Part shown: piece by piece, positions 6,363-14,713 of the stretch
How the letters are laid out: every line of letters starts with the position of its first letter
How positions within the stretch are numbered: the stretch's first letter is position 1
NCBI GenBank assembly: GCA_964437505.1
Contig: CAYTGU010000009.1
Span: forward strand, 9,301 to 73,300
Length of the DNA stretch: 64,000 nt
DNA from: JAHJDO01 sp964437505
GTDB taxonomy: Bacteria; JAHJDO01
Reading direction: 5' to 3'
Notes under the pieces: model-generated
What the model was told of the DNA's origin: nothing
Database searches by the model: none
What the model saw: the letters and a program-made list of their open reading frames with translations, nothing else
Translations under genes and position numbers: made by a program

Positions 6363-8150
6363 TTATTTTTTCGGAGATGCGTCTTTCTTATTTGTGTATG
6401 TCGTATGCAGAAGATGATGAGATTTTTTCCCGAGCGGCTTTATAAGAAATTCTTCATATAGCTCCTTTACTGCAGGACTTTCGTGAGATTTTCTTAGTTT
6501 TCTGCCTTCATCTTCTTTGTATATTGCCTTTATTCTTGCCTGTCTTACTTCGTTAGTTGTCATTCTCGGCTGTCCGCCTCCACCAATACAGCCTCCGGGA
6601 CATGCCATGATTTCTATAAAGTGATAGGATTTTTTGCCGCTTTTTATTGATTCTATTAGTTTCTTTGCATTTCCAAGACCATGAGCAACAGCAACATTTA
6701 ATGTAACACCTTCAAGAAATCTCCAATCTTGTGTTGTGCCTTCTATCTTGAGAGACGCTTCCTTTAGGCCGTCAAGCCCCTGAATGGGAGTAACATGCAA
6801 TTTATTAAAGGGCAATTCTTTCCCTGTAACAATTTCATACGCCGTCCTAAGAGCTGCTTCCATAACTCCGCCGGTATTTGCGAATATATCCGCAGCACCT
6901 GTTGATATGCCAAGAGGAGCATCCATTTCCTCATCAGGAAGATTCACAAAGTCTATGCCAGCCTGCTTGATAAACCTACCTAATTCTCTTGTTGTCAGCA
7001 CATAATCAACGTCCTTAACTCCGCTGTCGTTCATCTCCTCACGATTGCACTCAAATTTCTTGGCAGTACACGGCATTATAGATACTACAACTATCTCCTC
7101 TTTTTTCTTGCCAATTTTATTTGCATAGTATGTTTTTGCAACAGCTCCGAACATCTGCTGAGGAGACTTGCAGGTGGATATATTTGGAATTAATTCCGGA
7201 TAGAAATTCTCCATGTAATTTATCCATCCGGGCGAACATGATGTAAACATAGGCAAAGCCACATTTTTATCTTTATCAACCAATGCCTTCTTCAATCTTG
7301 TAAGAAGCTCTGTTCCTTCCTCCAGAATAGTCAGATCAGCAGTAAAGTTAGTATCAAACACCTTGTCAAAACCAAGCCTTTTGAGAGCTGCAGTCATTTT
7401 ACCTTTTATCAAAGTACCCGGTTCTAAATCAAAACATTCTCCCAGAGCAGCCCTGATTGCAGGAGCAGTCTGAACAACCACAAACTTGTTCGGATCATCA
7501 ATCGCTTCCCACACTTTGTCAATATCGTCCTTTTCACTTATTGCTCCGACAGGACAAACAGCGGCGCATTGTCCGCACTGAACACAAACAGCCTCTTTAA
7601 GCGTATCAAACTGCCCGGGAGCTATAATCGTATCAAATCCGCGCGCTCTTGGAGCTAATGTATCTACTCCCTGGACATCCTGGCATACACTGACGCATCT
7701 TCTGCAAAGAATACACTTATTAGGATCTCTGACAATGCCGGGAGTGCTTTCATCTAGAGGCATTCTCTCTCTTACGGATTGAAATCTGACTTCCTTAATA
7801 CCATATTCATCTGCTAATTTTTGAAGTTCGCAAGTCTGATTGCGGTCGCAAGTATTGCATTCCCATGGATGGTCGCTTAAAAGCAGCTCCAATATTATCT
7901 TTCTGGCATCACGCACTTTTTTGGTGTTAGTGTGGATCTTCATGCCTTCAGAAACCTTTGTTACACATGAGGGTTGAAGCGCTTTAGCTCCTTCTACTTC
8001 TACAACACACATCCTGCAAGATCCGGGACTCTGAAGATTCTCCAGATAACATAAAGTAGGTACTTTTATTCCTATCTTTTTAGCAGCATCCAGAATCGTT
8101 GTATCTTCTGAAACTTTCACTTGGGTATTATTTACTGTAACGTTCAGCAT
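6363..8150 (-). CDS. hydA: [FeFe] hydrogenase catalytic subunit (HydA/HndD type)
   Basis: This is the catalytic subunit of an NAD(H)-linked cytoplasmic hydrogenase. From the ATG at 8150 it has 595 residues. The N-terminal [2Fe-2S] domain has C34, C45, C48 and C62. The His-Cys3 [4Fe-4S] has H94, C98, C101 and C107. Two further [4Fe-4S] clusters are at C146/149/152/156 and C189/192/195/199. The H-cluster motifs are TSCSPGW (C305), MPCTAKKFE (C361) and MACPGGCIGGGGQP (C517, C521), followed by the small-subunit-like tail. I chose 8150 rather than the ATG at 8171 because AAGGAG sits 9 nt before it and MLNVTVNN is the family start. Note that the first motif has Ser where Clostridium CpI has a second Cys. 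Confidence 0.95.
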   Translation of the reverse strand: MLNVTVNNTQVKVSEDTTILDAAKKIGIKVPTLCYLENLQSPGSCRMCVVEVEGAKALQPSCVTKVSEGMKIHTNTKKVRDARKIILELLLSDHPWECNTCDRNQTCELQKLADEYGIKEVRFQSVRERMPLDESTPGIVRDPNKCILCRRCVSVCQDVQGVDTLAPRARGFDTIIAPGQFDTLKEAVCVQCGQCAAVCPVGAISEKDDIDKVWEAIDDPNKFVVVQTAPAIRAALGECFDLEPGTLIKGKMTAALKRLGFDKVFDTNFTADLTILEEGTELLTRLKKALVDKDKNVALPMFTSCSPGWINYMENFYPELIPNISTCKSPQQMFGAVAKTYYANKIGKKKEEIVVVSIMPCTAKKFECNREEMNDSGVKDVDYVLTTRELGRFIKQAGIDFVNLPDEEMDAPLGISTGAADIFANTGGVMEAALRTAYEIVTGKELPFNKLHVTPIQGLDGLKEASLKIEGTTQDWRFLEGVTLNVAVAHGLGNAKKLIESIKSGKKSYHFIEIMACPGGCIGGGGQPRMTTNEVRQARIKAIYKEDEGRKLRKSHESPAVKELYEEFLIKPLGKKSHHLLHTTYTNKKDASPKK

Positions 8151-8173
8151 TTCTTTTGTCTCCTTATCCATTT

Positions 8174-9817
8174 TTAAGAATAGTTTAATACTATGTTAGG
8201 GTTTTCTCTGGTTACTGGTTCATGCTTTTTATCAGGATTTACTCCTCGGGCAAGTTCCTTTCCAAAATACTTTAGAGCAGAAAGAACAGGTGAAGCAACA
8301 GACTGCCCCATAGGACAAAAAGCTGTAAGCTTAAGTTCCTCAGCCAGCACTTTTATAGTTTCAAGCTCGTCAAAATAGGCTTCCTGTTTTTCCAGACGTT
8401 TGAAAGCGTTATACATCTGTTTTGTACCAATTCTGCATACAGAACATTTCCCGCATGACTCATGAATAAAGAATTTCATGCAGCAAGTCAATAAATCCGC
8501 AATTGAAACTGTCTCGTTCATGATCAATATTGCGCCTGAACCCAGATTATGGCCCAGTGCCTGAAGTGATTTATACTCAAGCGGTTCATCCAGAAGAGCT
8601 GATGAAACAATATCCCCGGCAGTTCCTCCTATTTGAGCCATTTTAAACTTACCGGAAGACATACCTCCTGCATAATCATAAATAATCTCTCGAAGAGTGA
8701 TTCCCATAGGAACTTCAATCAAGCCGGGACGTTTTATATGGCCCAATATGGTATAGACTTTAGTTCCTGGAGTGCTTTCTGTTCCAAACTTTCTAAACCA
8801 GTCAGATCCATTTAATATAATAGGAGCTATATTAGCAAAGGTTTCAACATTATTTACGTTTGTTGGCTTGGATAAAAATCCTGATTCAGCAGGGAATGGT
8901 GGCTTAAGCCTTGGCTCGCCTCTTAATCCTTCCATTGAATTCAGAAGAGCTGTTTCTTCTCCGCAAACATAAGAACCTGCTCCAATCTTAATCTTTACAT
9001 TAAAATCAAAATTCGTGTCGAAAATATTCTTGCCTAATAGTCCTAATTTCTCAGCATCCTTTATGGCTTTTGTTAATCTTTGAATAGAAAGCTGATATTC
9101 TCCGCGAATATAAATGTAAGCAGTATCAGCTCCTATTGCGTATCCGCAAAGCGCCATACCTTCCAGAACCTTATGAGGGTCTCCCTCCATAATCAATCGA
9201 TCCTTAAAAGTGCCTGGCTCTCCCTCATCTGCATTGCATATAACATATTTTTGAGTCTCTTTCGATGCTCTGGCAAATGACCATTTCAAACCTGTTGGAA
9301 ATCCTGCGCCTCCTCTTCCTACAAGTCCGGAATCCTTTACTATCTTAATAATATCTTCGGGCGTTTTTTCCTCTAGAGCCATACCTAACGCTTCATATCC
9401 GCCTGCTCCAATATATTCCTCAATATCTTCAGGGTTAATTTTTCCGCAGTTCTCAAGAACAATTCGACCGTGATGCTGTGTCTTTCTGGAGTCGTAATCT
9501 GTGATATCTATTCCCGAATTAAGTTTTTCCACCAGAAGTAATTTTTTATAGGGTCTGCCCTTAATAAATCTCTCCCGAATAAATTCCGCAACATTCTCTT
9601 CAGTCACATTTCCGTATATCTCACCCGTAGGATATATTCCGAGAACAACTCCTTTGTTGACAGGTCCAATGCTTCCCGTCTCTACAACCTGGATTTGAGA
9701 GGAAAGATCTTGTTTGTTTATTTCAGCAATCAATTTGCTTTTTATTTTTCTTGCCCCCAAAACGACGGTGTCGCCATCTATACCAACTAAAATCTGAGCA
9801 ATGTTTACTTTTGACAT
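8174..9817 (-). CDS. hydB: NuoF-like NADH/FMN subunit of the hydrogenase (HydB/HndC type), N-terminal cluster lost
   Basis: This 547-residue NuoF-type subunit takes electrons from or gives them to NADH via FMN. It shows the FMN/NADH motif GRGGAGFPTG (168-177), NADEGEPGTFKDR, the SLBB region, and one [4Fe-4S] site at C455, C458, C461 and C501 (ESCGKCSVC...FCPMGQ). The N-terminal thioredoxin-like domain (1-95) is preserved in shape, but all four [2Fe-2S] cysteines seen in its upstream paralogue (C11, C16, C48, C52) are replaced. There is no C-terminal two-cluster ferredoxin domain of the Thermotoga HydB type. Whether the enzyme bifurcates electrons therefore cannot be assumed. It lies directly before hydA. 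Confidence 0.93.
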   Translation of the reverse strand: MSKVNIAQILVGIDGDTVVLGARKIKSKLIAEINKQDLSSQIQVVETGSIGPVNKGVVLGIYPTGEIYGNVTEENVAEFIRERFIKGRPYKKLLLVEKLNSGIDITDYDSRKTQHHGRIVLENCGKINPEDIEEYIGAGGYEALGMALEEKTPEDIIKIVKDSGLVGRGGAGFPTGLKWSFARASKETQKYVICNADEGEPGTFKDRLIMEGDPHKVLEGMALCGYAIGADTAYIYIRGEYQLSIQRLTKAIKDAEKLGLLGKNIFDTNFDFNVKIKIGAGSYVCGEETALLNSMEGLRGEPRLKPPFPAESGFLSKPTNVNNVETFANIAPIILNGSDWFRKFGTESTPGTKVYTILGHIKRPGLIEVPMGITLREIIYDYAGGMSSGKFKMAQIGGTAGDIVSSALLDEPLEYKSLQALGHNLGSGAILIMNETVSIADLLTCCMKFFIHESCGKCSVCRIGTKQMYNAFKRLEKQEAYFDELETIKVLAEELKLTAFCPMGQSVASPVLSALKYFGKELARGVNPDKKHEPVTRENPNIVLNYS

Positions 9818-9820
9818 AGA

Positions 9821-10285
9821 TTATTTCCTTTCTTTTTTTTGAATTTGGCTCAAGATTTCACATATTTTTGCTTCGTTTAAATTGCCGTAAGCTTCCTCGT
9901 TAATCATCATAGCAGGCGCAACTCCGCAAATCCCAAGACAGCTTGTTCCCTCCAATGTAAAAAGACCATCATCAGTTGTTTCTCCGACTTTAACTCCCAA
10001 TTTTGATTCTATAGCTTCGAAAATAGTTTGCGCACCTAGCACATGACATGGAGGACTCTCGCAAACTCTAATTACATATTTACCGCGTGGAGTGAAACTA
10101 AACATGGTGTAAAAAGAAGCAGTCCCCTTAATTTCGGATACAGATATAATCATTTCTCTACTTAGCGTATTAATATCTTCTTCCGTAATGTAGTTCTTCG
10201 GATTTTTGCTCTGAATGTCATGCAGTATCTGCAATAAATTCTCTTTTTTATTCCCGTATTTTTTAGCAATTTCTTTTGTTGTCAT
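9821..10285 (-). CDS. hydC: NuoE-like [2Fe-2S] subunit (HydC type) of the hydrogenase
   Basis: This 154-residue thioredoxin-like [2Fe-2S] subunit pairs with NuoF in NADH-linked complexes. It has the N-terminal helical bundle typical of NuoE (about 1-60, with GTASFYTMFSF) and cluster ligands C75, C80, C116 and C120 (CESPPC, CLGIC). Its ATG overlaps the stop of the NuoF-GltD fusion by 4 nt (ATGA), and a 3-nt gap precedes the NuoF below. Position immediately before hydB and hydA makes it the third subunit of that complex. A second NuoE in the operon (13288-13779) is adjacent to the fusion protein instead. Confidence 0.92.
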   Translation of the reverse strand: MTTKEIAKKYGNKKENLLQILHDIQSKNPKNYITEEDINTLSREMIISVSEIKGTASFYTMFSFTPRGKYVIRVCESPPCHVLGAQTIFEAIESKLGVKVGETTDDGLFTLEGTSCLGICGVAPAMMINEEAYGNLNEAKICEILSQIQKKERK

Positions 10286-13272
10286 AGTTCTTCCTCTTCT
10301 TTTTTATACTCACAACGCAGACATCTCTCTGCTTCTTTGCAGGCAGTCTTTTTGCTCCATGTTTTTTCAACTTCAGTAAAAGATTTTCTCTCTTTTAAAG
10401 AAATTAAAATGTTATTTGCTCTGTTATGACTAACAGGTTCTTCTTCCGGGTCAAAGTCAACTTCAATTGGATCCATAATATTCCATGGATATTCTTCTCT
10501 GCCGCCGGTTAAATATTTATCAATAGCCTCTGCTGCTATCTGAGCCTCTCCAATTGCCTCTACTACTGTAGAAGGACCTGTTACCACATCACCACCGGCA
10601 AACATATCTTTCATTAACTCTTTATCGAATAAAGCGCCGTGAGACGGTTTCTGCCCGATAGCCAAAATTAATGAATCAATTTTCTTAGCAAAAGAAGATG
10701 CTTCTATCTCAACAGGTCTTCGTCTGCCTGATTTATCAAATTCGCTAAGTCTCATCTTTACAAACTCAACTTCTAACCTATTATTAATTGACCTGACTGA
10801 TTTAATATTTTGAAGAAGCTGTATTTTTATCCCCTCGTTTTCCGCCTCCTTAATTTCCTCTATTTCTGCAGGCATTTCTTCTCTGGTTCTGCGATATACT
10901 ATAGTCACATCTGCGCCAAGTCGTTTTGCTGTTCTCGCAGCATCAATTGCTGTGTTTCCTCCGCCAATAACTACTGTTTCCTTTCCTACTTCTACTTTTT
11001 CCTCGTTATTTACTTTATACAGAAAATCCAATCCGGTCATAACTTTTCCATTATCTATTCCTTCAATGCGAGGCATAATGGAATTTCCTGCGCCGGTAGC
11101 AATATAAAAGGACTTAAAGCCCTGTTTCCTAAGCTCATCAATGCTGATATCCTTGCCTACGTTCGTACCAGTTTTTATTTTTACCCCATATTCACATAAA
11201 GCCTGAATTTCTTTCTCCACAATATTATTAGGTAGTCTATAAGAAGGAATAGCGTATGTAAGCATTCCTCCTGCTTTGGGCTCAGATTCAAAAACAGTGA
11301 CATCATATCCAAGCATAGTTAAAAAATAGGCATTGGATAGACCCGATGGGCCTGAACCGACTACGGCAACCTTTATTCCATTAGAATTCTGCTTTTCAGG
11401 AAAACATTCCAGGTAATCTTCTATTGAATCCGCCATAAAACGCTTTACAGAACGAATGCTTACCGCTGAATCAATATCGTTTCTTCTGCATTTAGATTCA
11501 CACTGGTGAGGACATACACGTCCGCAGACTGCAGGAAACGGATTAGTTTTTAAATGAACCTTTAAAGCCCGCTTAAAATCACCCTCTTTTGTATATGCGA
11601 GATAAGCCGGTACATTTACTGATGCGGGACAGATATTAGAGCACGGAGCATATACTAATTTTGAACATACTCCTGCGCGGCACTTTTTATCCCGGATATG
11701 TTCAATATATTCTTCTCTAAAATATCTTAAAGTAGATAAAATCGGATTAGGAGCGGTTTGACCTAAACCACAAAGAGCAGTCTGTTTTATCTGATAGGAT
11801 AATTCTTCAAGGATATTTAGGTCATCCATTCTTCCTTTTCCGTCACAGATCCTTGTAAGAATGTCCAGCATAATTCGTGTTCCTTGACGGCATGGAGTAC
11901 ATTTTCCGCACGATTCTTCCTGAATGAATTCCATGAAATAGCGCGCCAGATCAACCATGCAGGTATCTTCATCCATAACAATTAATCCGCCGGAACCCAT
12001 AATAGCGCCGAGTTCTTGTAATGATTCGTAGTCAACAGGAACGTTTAAGTGTTGAATAGGAATACATCCGCCGGAAGGGCCTCCGATCTGCACTGCTTTT
12101 AATTTTTTATTATTTGGAATACCTCCCCCGATATCATAGATGATTGTTCCCAACGGCATTCCAATAGGTACTTCAATAAGACCTGTATTGTTTATATCTC
12201 CTGCTAGAGCAAAAACTTTTGTTCCTCTGCTTTTTTCGGTTCCAACAGAAGCAAAATCATCGGCTCCCTGTAAAATTATATAAGGAATATTCGCAAAAGT
12301 TTCGACATTGTTTAGCACTGTTGGGCAGTCGAAAAGTCCCTTCTGAGCAGGGAATGGGGGTTTAGGACGCGGTTCTCCTCTCATGCCTTCTATTGAACGC
12401 ATGAGTGCAGTTTCCTCTCCGCACACAAAAGCACCTGCACCCATCCTGATTTCCATATCAAAATTAAAATCTGTTCCAAGAATATTTTTACCGAGAAGAC
12501 CATTCTCTCTTGCCTGCTCAATGGCAAGTGATAGTCTTTCCACTGCCAGTGGATATTCTGCGCGGACATATACATATCCCTGATCAGCACCAATAGCATA
12601 TCCGCATATCATCATGGCTTCCATGACGCTGTGAGGATCCCCTTCCAAAATACTTCTATCCATAAATGCCCCGGGGTCGCCTTCATCAGCATTACACACC
12701 ACATATTTCTGTTTACCTTTGGATGCAGCAGTAAAGCCCCACTTCAAACCGGTTGGAAATCCTGCTCCCCCACGTCCCCTAAGCCCTGATCTTTTGATTT
12801 CTTCTATTACTTCAGGCGGAGTCATTTCTGTCAATGCTTTTCCAAGAGCCATATATCCGTCAGCAGCAATATACTCCTCAATATCAAGCGGATTGATAAT
12901 CCCGCAATTCCTGAGGGCTGTTTTTTTCTGAAGCTTGAAGAAATCAATATCATTGAACATTTCCACCATTTCTTTTGTTTTTGGTTTTTTGTAAAAGAGA
13001 CGTTTAACTACTCTTCCCTTTAGCAAATGTTCACGGACAATTTCTTCCGCATCTTCAGGTTTAACTTTCTGGTAAAATACTCCGTCTGGATAAACAATCA
13101 TAACCGGACCTAACTCACAGGTTCCCATGCATCCGGTAGTAATAACATCAACTTCATTTTGAAGACCCACTTTGTTTATTGCTTTCTCCATTGCTCCCTT
13201 AACGCTCTCTGCACCGGAAGAAATACAGGCGCCTCCATAACAAAGAAGAACATGTGTTCTTAAATTATACAT
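10282..13272 (-). CDS. NuoF-GltD fusion: predicted NADH/NADPH-coupling flavoprotein
   Basis: This 996-residue fusion joins a NuoF subunit to a GltD/NfnB-type flavoprotein. Domain order: thioredoxin-like [2Fe-2S] domain (C11, C16, C48, C52), NuoF FMN/NADH core (GRGGAGFPTGLKWGF), SLBB, and [4Fe-4S] ESCGKCTPC. From about residue 530 comes the GltD N-terminal double-cluster domain (CSNICPASVNVPAY, CGRVCPHQCESKC), an FAD Rossmann fold (VAVVGSGPSGL, about 635), an NAD(P) Rossmann fold (GGGNTAIDAA, about 770) with the NADPH-type RRTREEMPA, and a GGDVVTGPSTVVEA FAD end. Its NuoF half faces NADH and its GltD half NADPH. The combination resembles Sporomusa-type Nfn (Stn) transhydrogenase, so it may link NADH, NADPH and ferredoxin. 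That function is inference. Confidence 0.9.
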   Translation of the reverse strand: MYNLRTHVLLCYGGACISSGAESVKGAMEKAINKVGLQNEVDVITTGCMGTCELGPVMIVYPDGVFYQKVKPEDAEEIVREHLLKGRVVKRLFYKKPKTKEMVEMFNDIDFFKLQKKTALRNCGIINPLDIEEYIAADGYMALGKALTEMTPPEVIEEIKRSGLRGRGGAGFPTGLKWGFTAASKGKQKYVVCNADEGDPGAFMDRSILEGDPHSVMEAMMICGYAIGADQGYVYVRAEYPLAVERLSLAIEQARENGLLGKNILGTDFNFDMEIRMGAGAFVCGEETALMRSIEGMRGEPRPKPPFPAQKGLFDCPTVLNNVETFANIPYIILQGADDFASVGTEKSRGTKVFALAGDINNTGLIEVPIGMPLGTIIYDIGGGIPNNKKLKAVQIGGPSGGCIPIQHLNVPVDYESLQELGAIMGSGGLIVMDEDTCMVDLARYFMEFIQEESCGKCTPCRQGTRIMLDILTRICDGKGRMDDLNILEELSYQIKQTALCGLGQTAPNPILSTLRYFREEYIEHIRDKKCRAGVCSKLVYAPCSNICPASVNVPAYLAYTKEGDFKRALKVHLKTNPFPAVCGRVCPHQCESKCRRNDIDSAVSIRSVKRFMADSIEDYLECFPEKQNSNGIKVAVVGSGPSGLSNAYFLTMLGYDVTVFESEPKAGGMLTYAIPSYRLPNNIVEKEIQALCEYGVKIKTGTNVGKDISIDELRKQGFKSFYIATGAGNSIMPRIEGIDNGKVMTGLDFLYKVNNEEKVEVGKETVVIGGGNTAIDAARTAKRLGADVTIVYRRTREEMPAEIEEIKEAENEGIKIQLLQNIKSVRSINNRLEVEFVKMRLSEFDKSGRRRPVEIEASSFAKKIDSLILAIGQKPSHGALFDKELMKDMFAGGDVVTGPSTVVEAIGEAQIAAEAIDKYLTGGREEYPWNIMDPIEVDFDPEEEPVSHNRANNILISLKERKSFTEVEKTWSKKTACKEAERCLRCEYKKEEEEL

Positions 13273-13287
13273 AATGATATTCCCGCC

Positions 13288-13779
13288 TTATTTATATTGT
13301 TCTAATATTTCGTTTAATTTTTTAGAAGACATTCTGCCATGAACATCTTTATTGATCATAATGACCGGAGCTAATCCACAGGCTCCTAAACATCTTTGCG
13401 CTCCAAGAGAAAACCTTCTATCTTCAGTAGTTTCGCCAATCTTGATACCAAGTTTTTTTTCAAGTGCTTCTAATATTTTTTTTGCGCCTCTGACATAACA
13501 AGCAGTACCCAAACATACGGTGATAGTGTGTCTGCCCGTAGGAAAAAGCTTAAAGTAGGAATAAAAAGTGACCACTCCGACAACTATACTTACAGAGATA
13601 TCCATTTCTCTGGCTACAAAACTCTGTACTTCAGGCGGAAGATATCCAAATATTGTTTGAGCCATGTGAAGGACAGGAATTAAATATCCTTTTTTGTGCT
13701 TATTTACATCAATGAACTCCTTAAGTTGAGCGTACTTCTCTTTATCTGTTAGTTCCTTTTTTTTGCAAAGACATTCCAT
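13288..13779 (-). CDS. NuoE-like [2Fe-2S] subunit, partner of the NuoF-GltD fusion
   Basis: This 163-residue NuoE homologue has the helical N-terminal domain (IPVLHMAQTIFGYLPPE) and a thioredoxin-like [2Fe-2S] domain with ligands C89, C94, C130 and C134 (CLGTAC, CLGAC). It is a clear paralogue of the second NuoE in the same operon, but diverged. It is 15 bp upstream of the NuoF-GltD fusion, which suggests that pair forms one complex while the downstream NuoE/NuoF/HydA form another. Mixed complexes sharing subunits cannot be excluded. The N-terminus has an extra CLCKKK stretch of unknown significance. Confidence 0.92.
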   Translation of the reverse strand: MECLCKKKELTDKEKYAQLKEFIDVNKHKKGYLIPVLHMAQTIFGYLPPEVQSFVAREMDISVSIVVGVVTFYSYFKLFPTGRHTITVCLGTACYVRGAKKILEALEKKLGIKIGETTEDRRFSLGAQRCLGACGLAPVIMINKDVHGRMSSKKLNEILEQYK

Positions 13780-13781
13780 AA

Positions 13782-14147
13782 TTATTTTCCCTTAGAAAAA
13801 AGATATTTTCCTGCAATCTGACCATTTAAAATATGCTTCTCAAAGATTTCTTCCGCAGCTTTTAAGTCAACTTTTCCATAAACCACTGGCTCCTTATCTT
13901 CTACGTAAACCTGAATCATAGGTTCCTGTTCACAAAATCCAGCGCAACCGGAGGTGGTGATTACAATATCGTCCCTATTGCTCTTTTCAATAAGATCTGC
14001 CAGTGTGTTCATCGTTTGCCTTGCTCCAGCAGCAATACCACAGGTTGCCAAGCAAACAACAATTCTAACTTTGTGTTTTCCCGATCGCATCTGAAGATTT
14101 TTCTTTACCTTATCCCTTATCTGCTTTAGCTCTTCTAGATTTTTCAT
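13782..14147 (-). CDS. HndB-like thioredoxin-fold [2Fe-2S] ferredoxin
   Basis: This 121-residue stand-alone thioredoxin-like [2Fe-2S] ferredoxin has ligands C32, C36, C68 and C72 (CLATC, CAGFC). It matches HndB of the Desulfovibrio NADP-reducing hydrogenase and the N-terminal domain of NuoF-type subunits. A basic N-terminal helix (residues 1-26) precedes the fold. It overlaps the ATPase gene by 4 nt and lies 2 bp before NuoE. Because the hydrogenase NuoF has lost its own N-terminal [2Fe-2S] site, this small protein could supply the missing cluster in trans. That idea is inference. Confidence 0.88.
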   Translation of the reverse strand: MKNLEELKQIRDKVKKNLQMRSGKHKVRIVVCLATCGIAAGARQTMNTLADLIEKSNRDDIVITTSGCAGFCEQEPMIQVYVEDKEPVVYGKVDLKAAEEIFEKHILNGQIAGKYLFSKGK

Positions 14148-14713
14148 AACTCTCCTTTATATTTATTACCGAATTGTGTGTTAATACCAATTCTTTTAAG
14201 CTCTTTATCAATAGATTGATAAACGAAATTCTGTATTTCTTTATGCCGTATATCAGAAAGCCCCATAGTGTCTCTAATTTCTTTTGTATTAAGCACTTGT
14301 TCGTTTTTGCCTTTTTCTCCCTTTATTAAAACCTCAAAATTAATTTCCGGCCATGAGCGCATAGCATCAACAAAAACTTTTGCCAGATTACCAAATGGTT
14401 TGGCATCAATATGAGAAATATCCGTCTCAAATTTGAGAGATGTTCCGGTTCCTTTCAATTTGGAAATCCTGAGAAATCCGTCTGTATTTTCCGCTGTTTT
14501 CTTTAAAAGTGGAAGTCCTAATCCAACCTTTCGTTCTTTTCGAGAAGTTACAAACGGATCTGTCACGTCTTCACTCTTAACACCTCTGCCATTATCCTTT
14601 ATTTCGCAAAAAAATATATTATTGTGAAAATCTAGTATGACTTTAACTTCAGTTGCCCCTGCAGTAACTGAATTTTCCAAAATATCAAATAAGTGATCTG
14701 CTAAATCTTTCAT
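14144..14713 (-). CDS. GHKL-type ATPase protein without a kinase core
   Basis: The 189 residues contain a histidine-kinase-like ATPase domain in the first 105 residues. It has an N-box-like LFDILENSVTAGATEV, a G1 box DNGRG, and a G2 region KVGLGLPLLKK. There is no dimerisation/phospho-acceptor helix and no sensor domain. The C-terminal part is small and charged (about 110-189). Such proteins recur in hydrogenase operons of Thermotogae and Clostridia, where they have been annotated as sensor kinase-like. It overlaps both neighbours by 4 nt. It may be an anti-sigma-like or regulatory ATPase working with the CBS and PHP proteins; function is not established. Confidence 0.85.
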   Translation of the reverse strand: MKDLADHLFDILENSVTAGATEVKVILDFHNNIFFCEIKDNGRGVKSEDVTDPFVTSRKERKVGLGLPLLKKTAENTDGFLRISKLKGTGTSLKFETDISHIDAKPFGNLAKVFVDAMRSWPEINFEVLIKGEKGKNEQVLNTKEIRDTMGLSDIRHKEIQNFVYQSIDKELKRIGINTQFGNKYKGEL

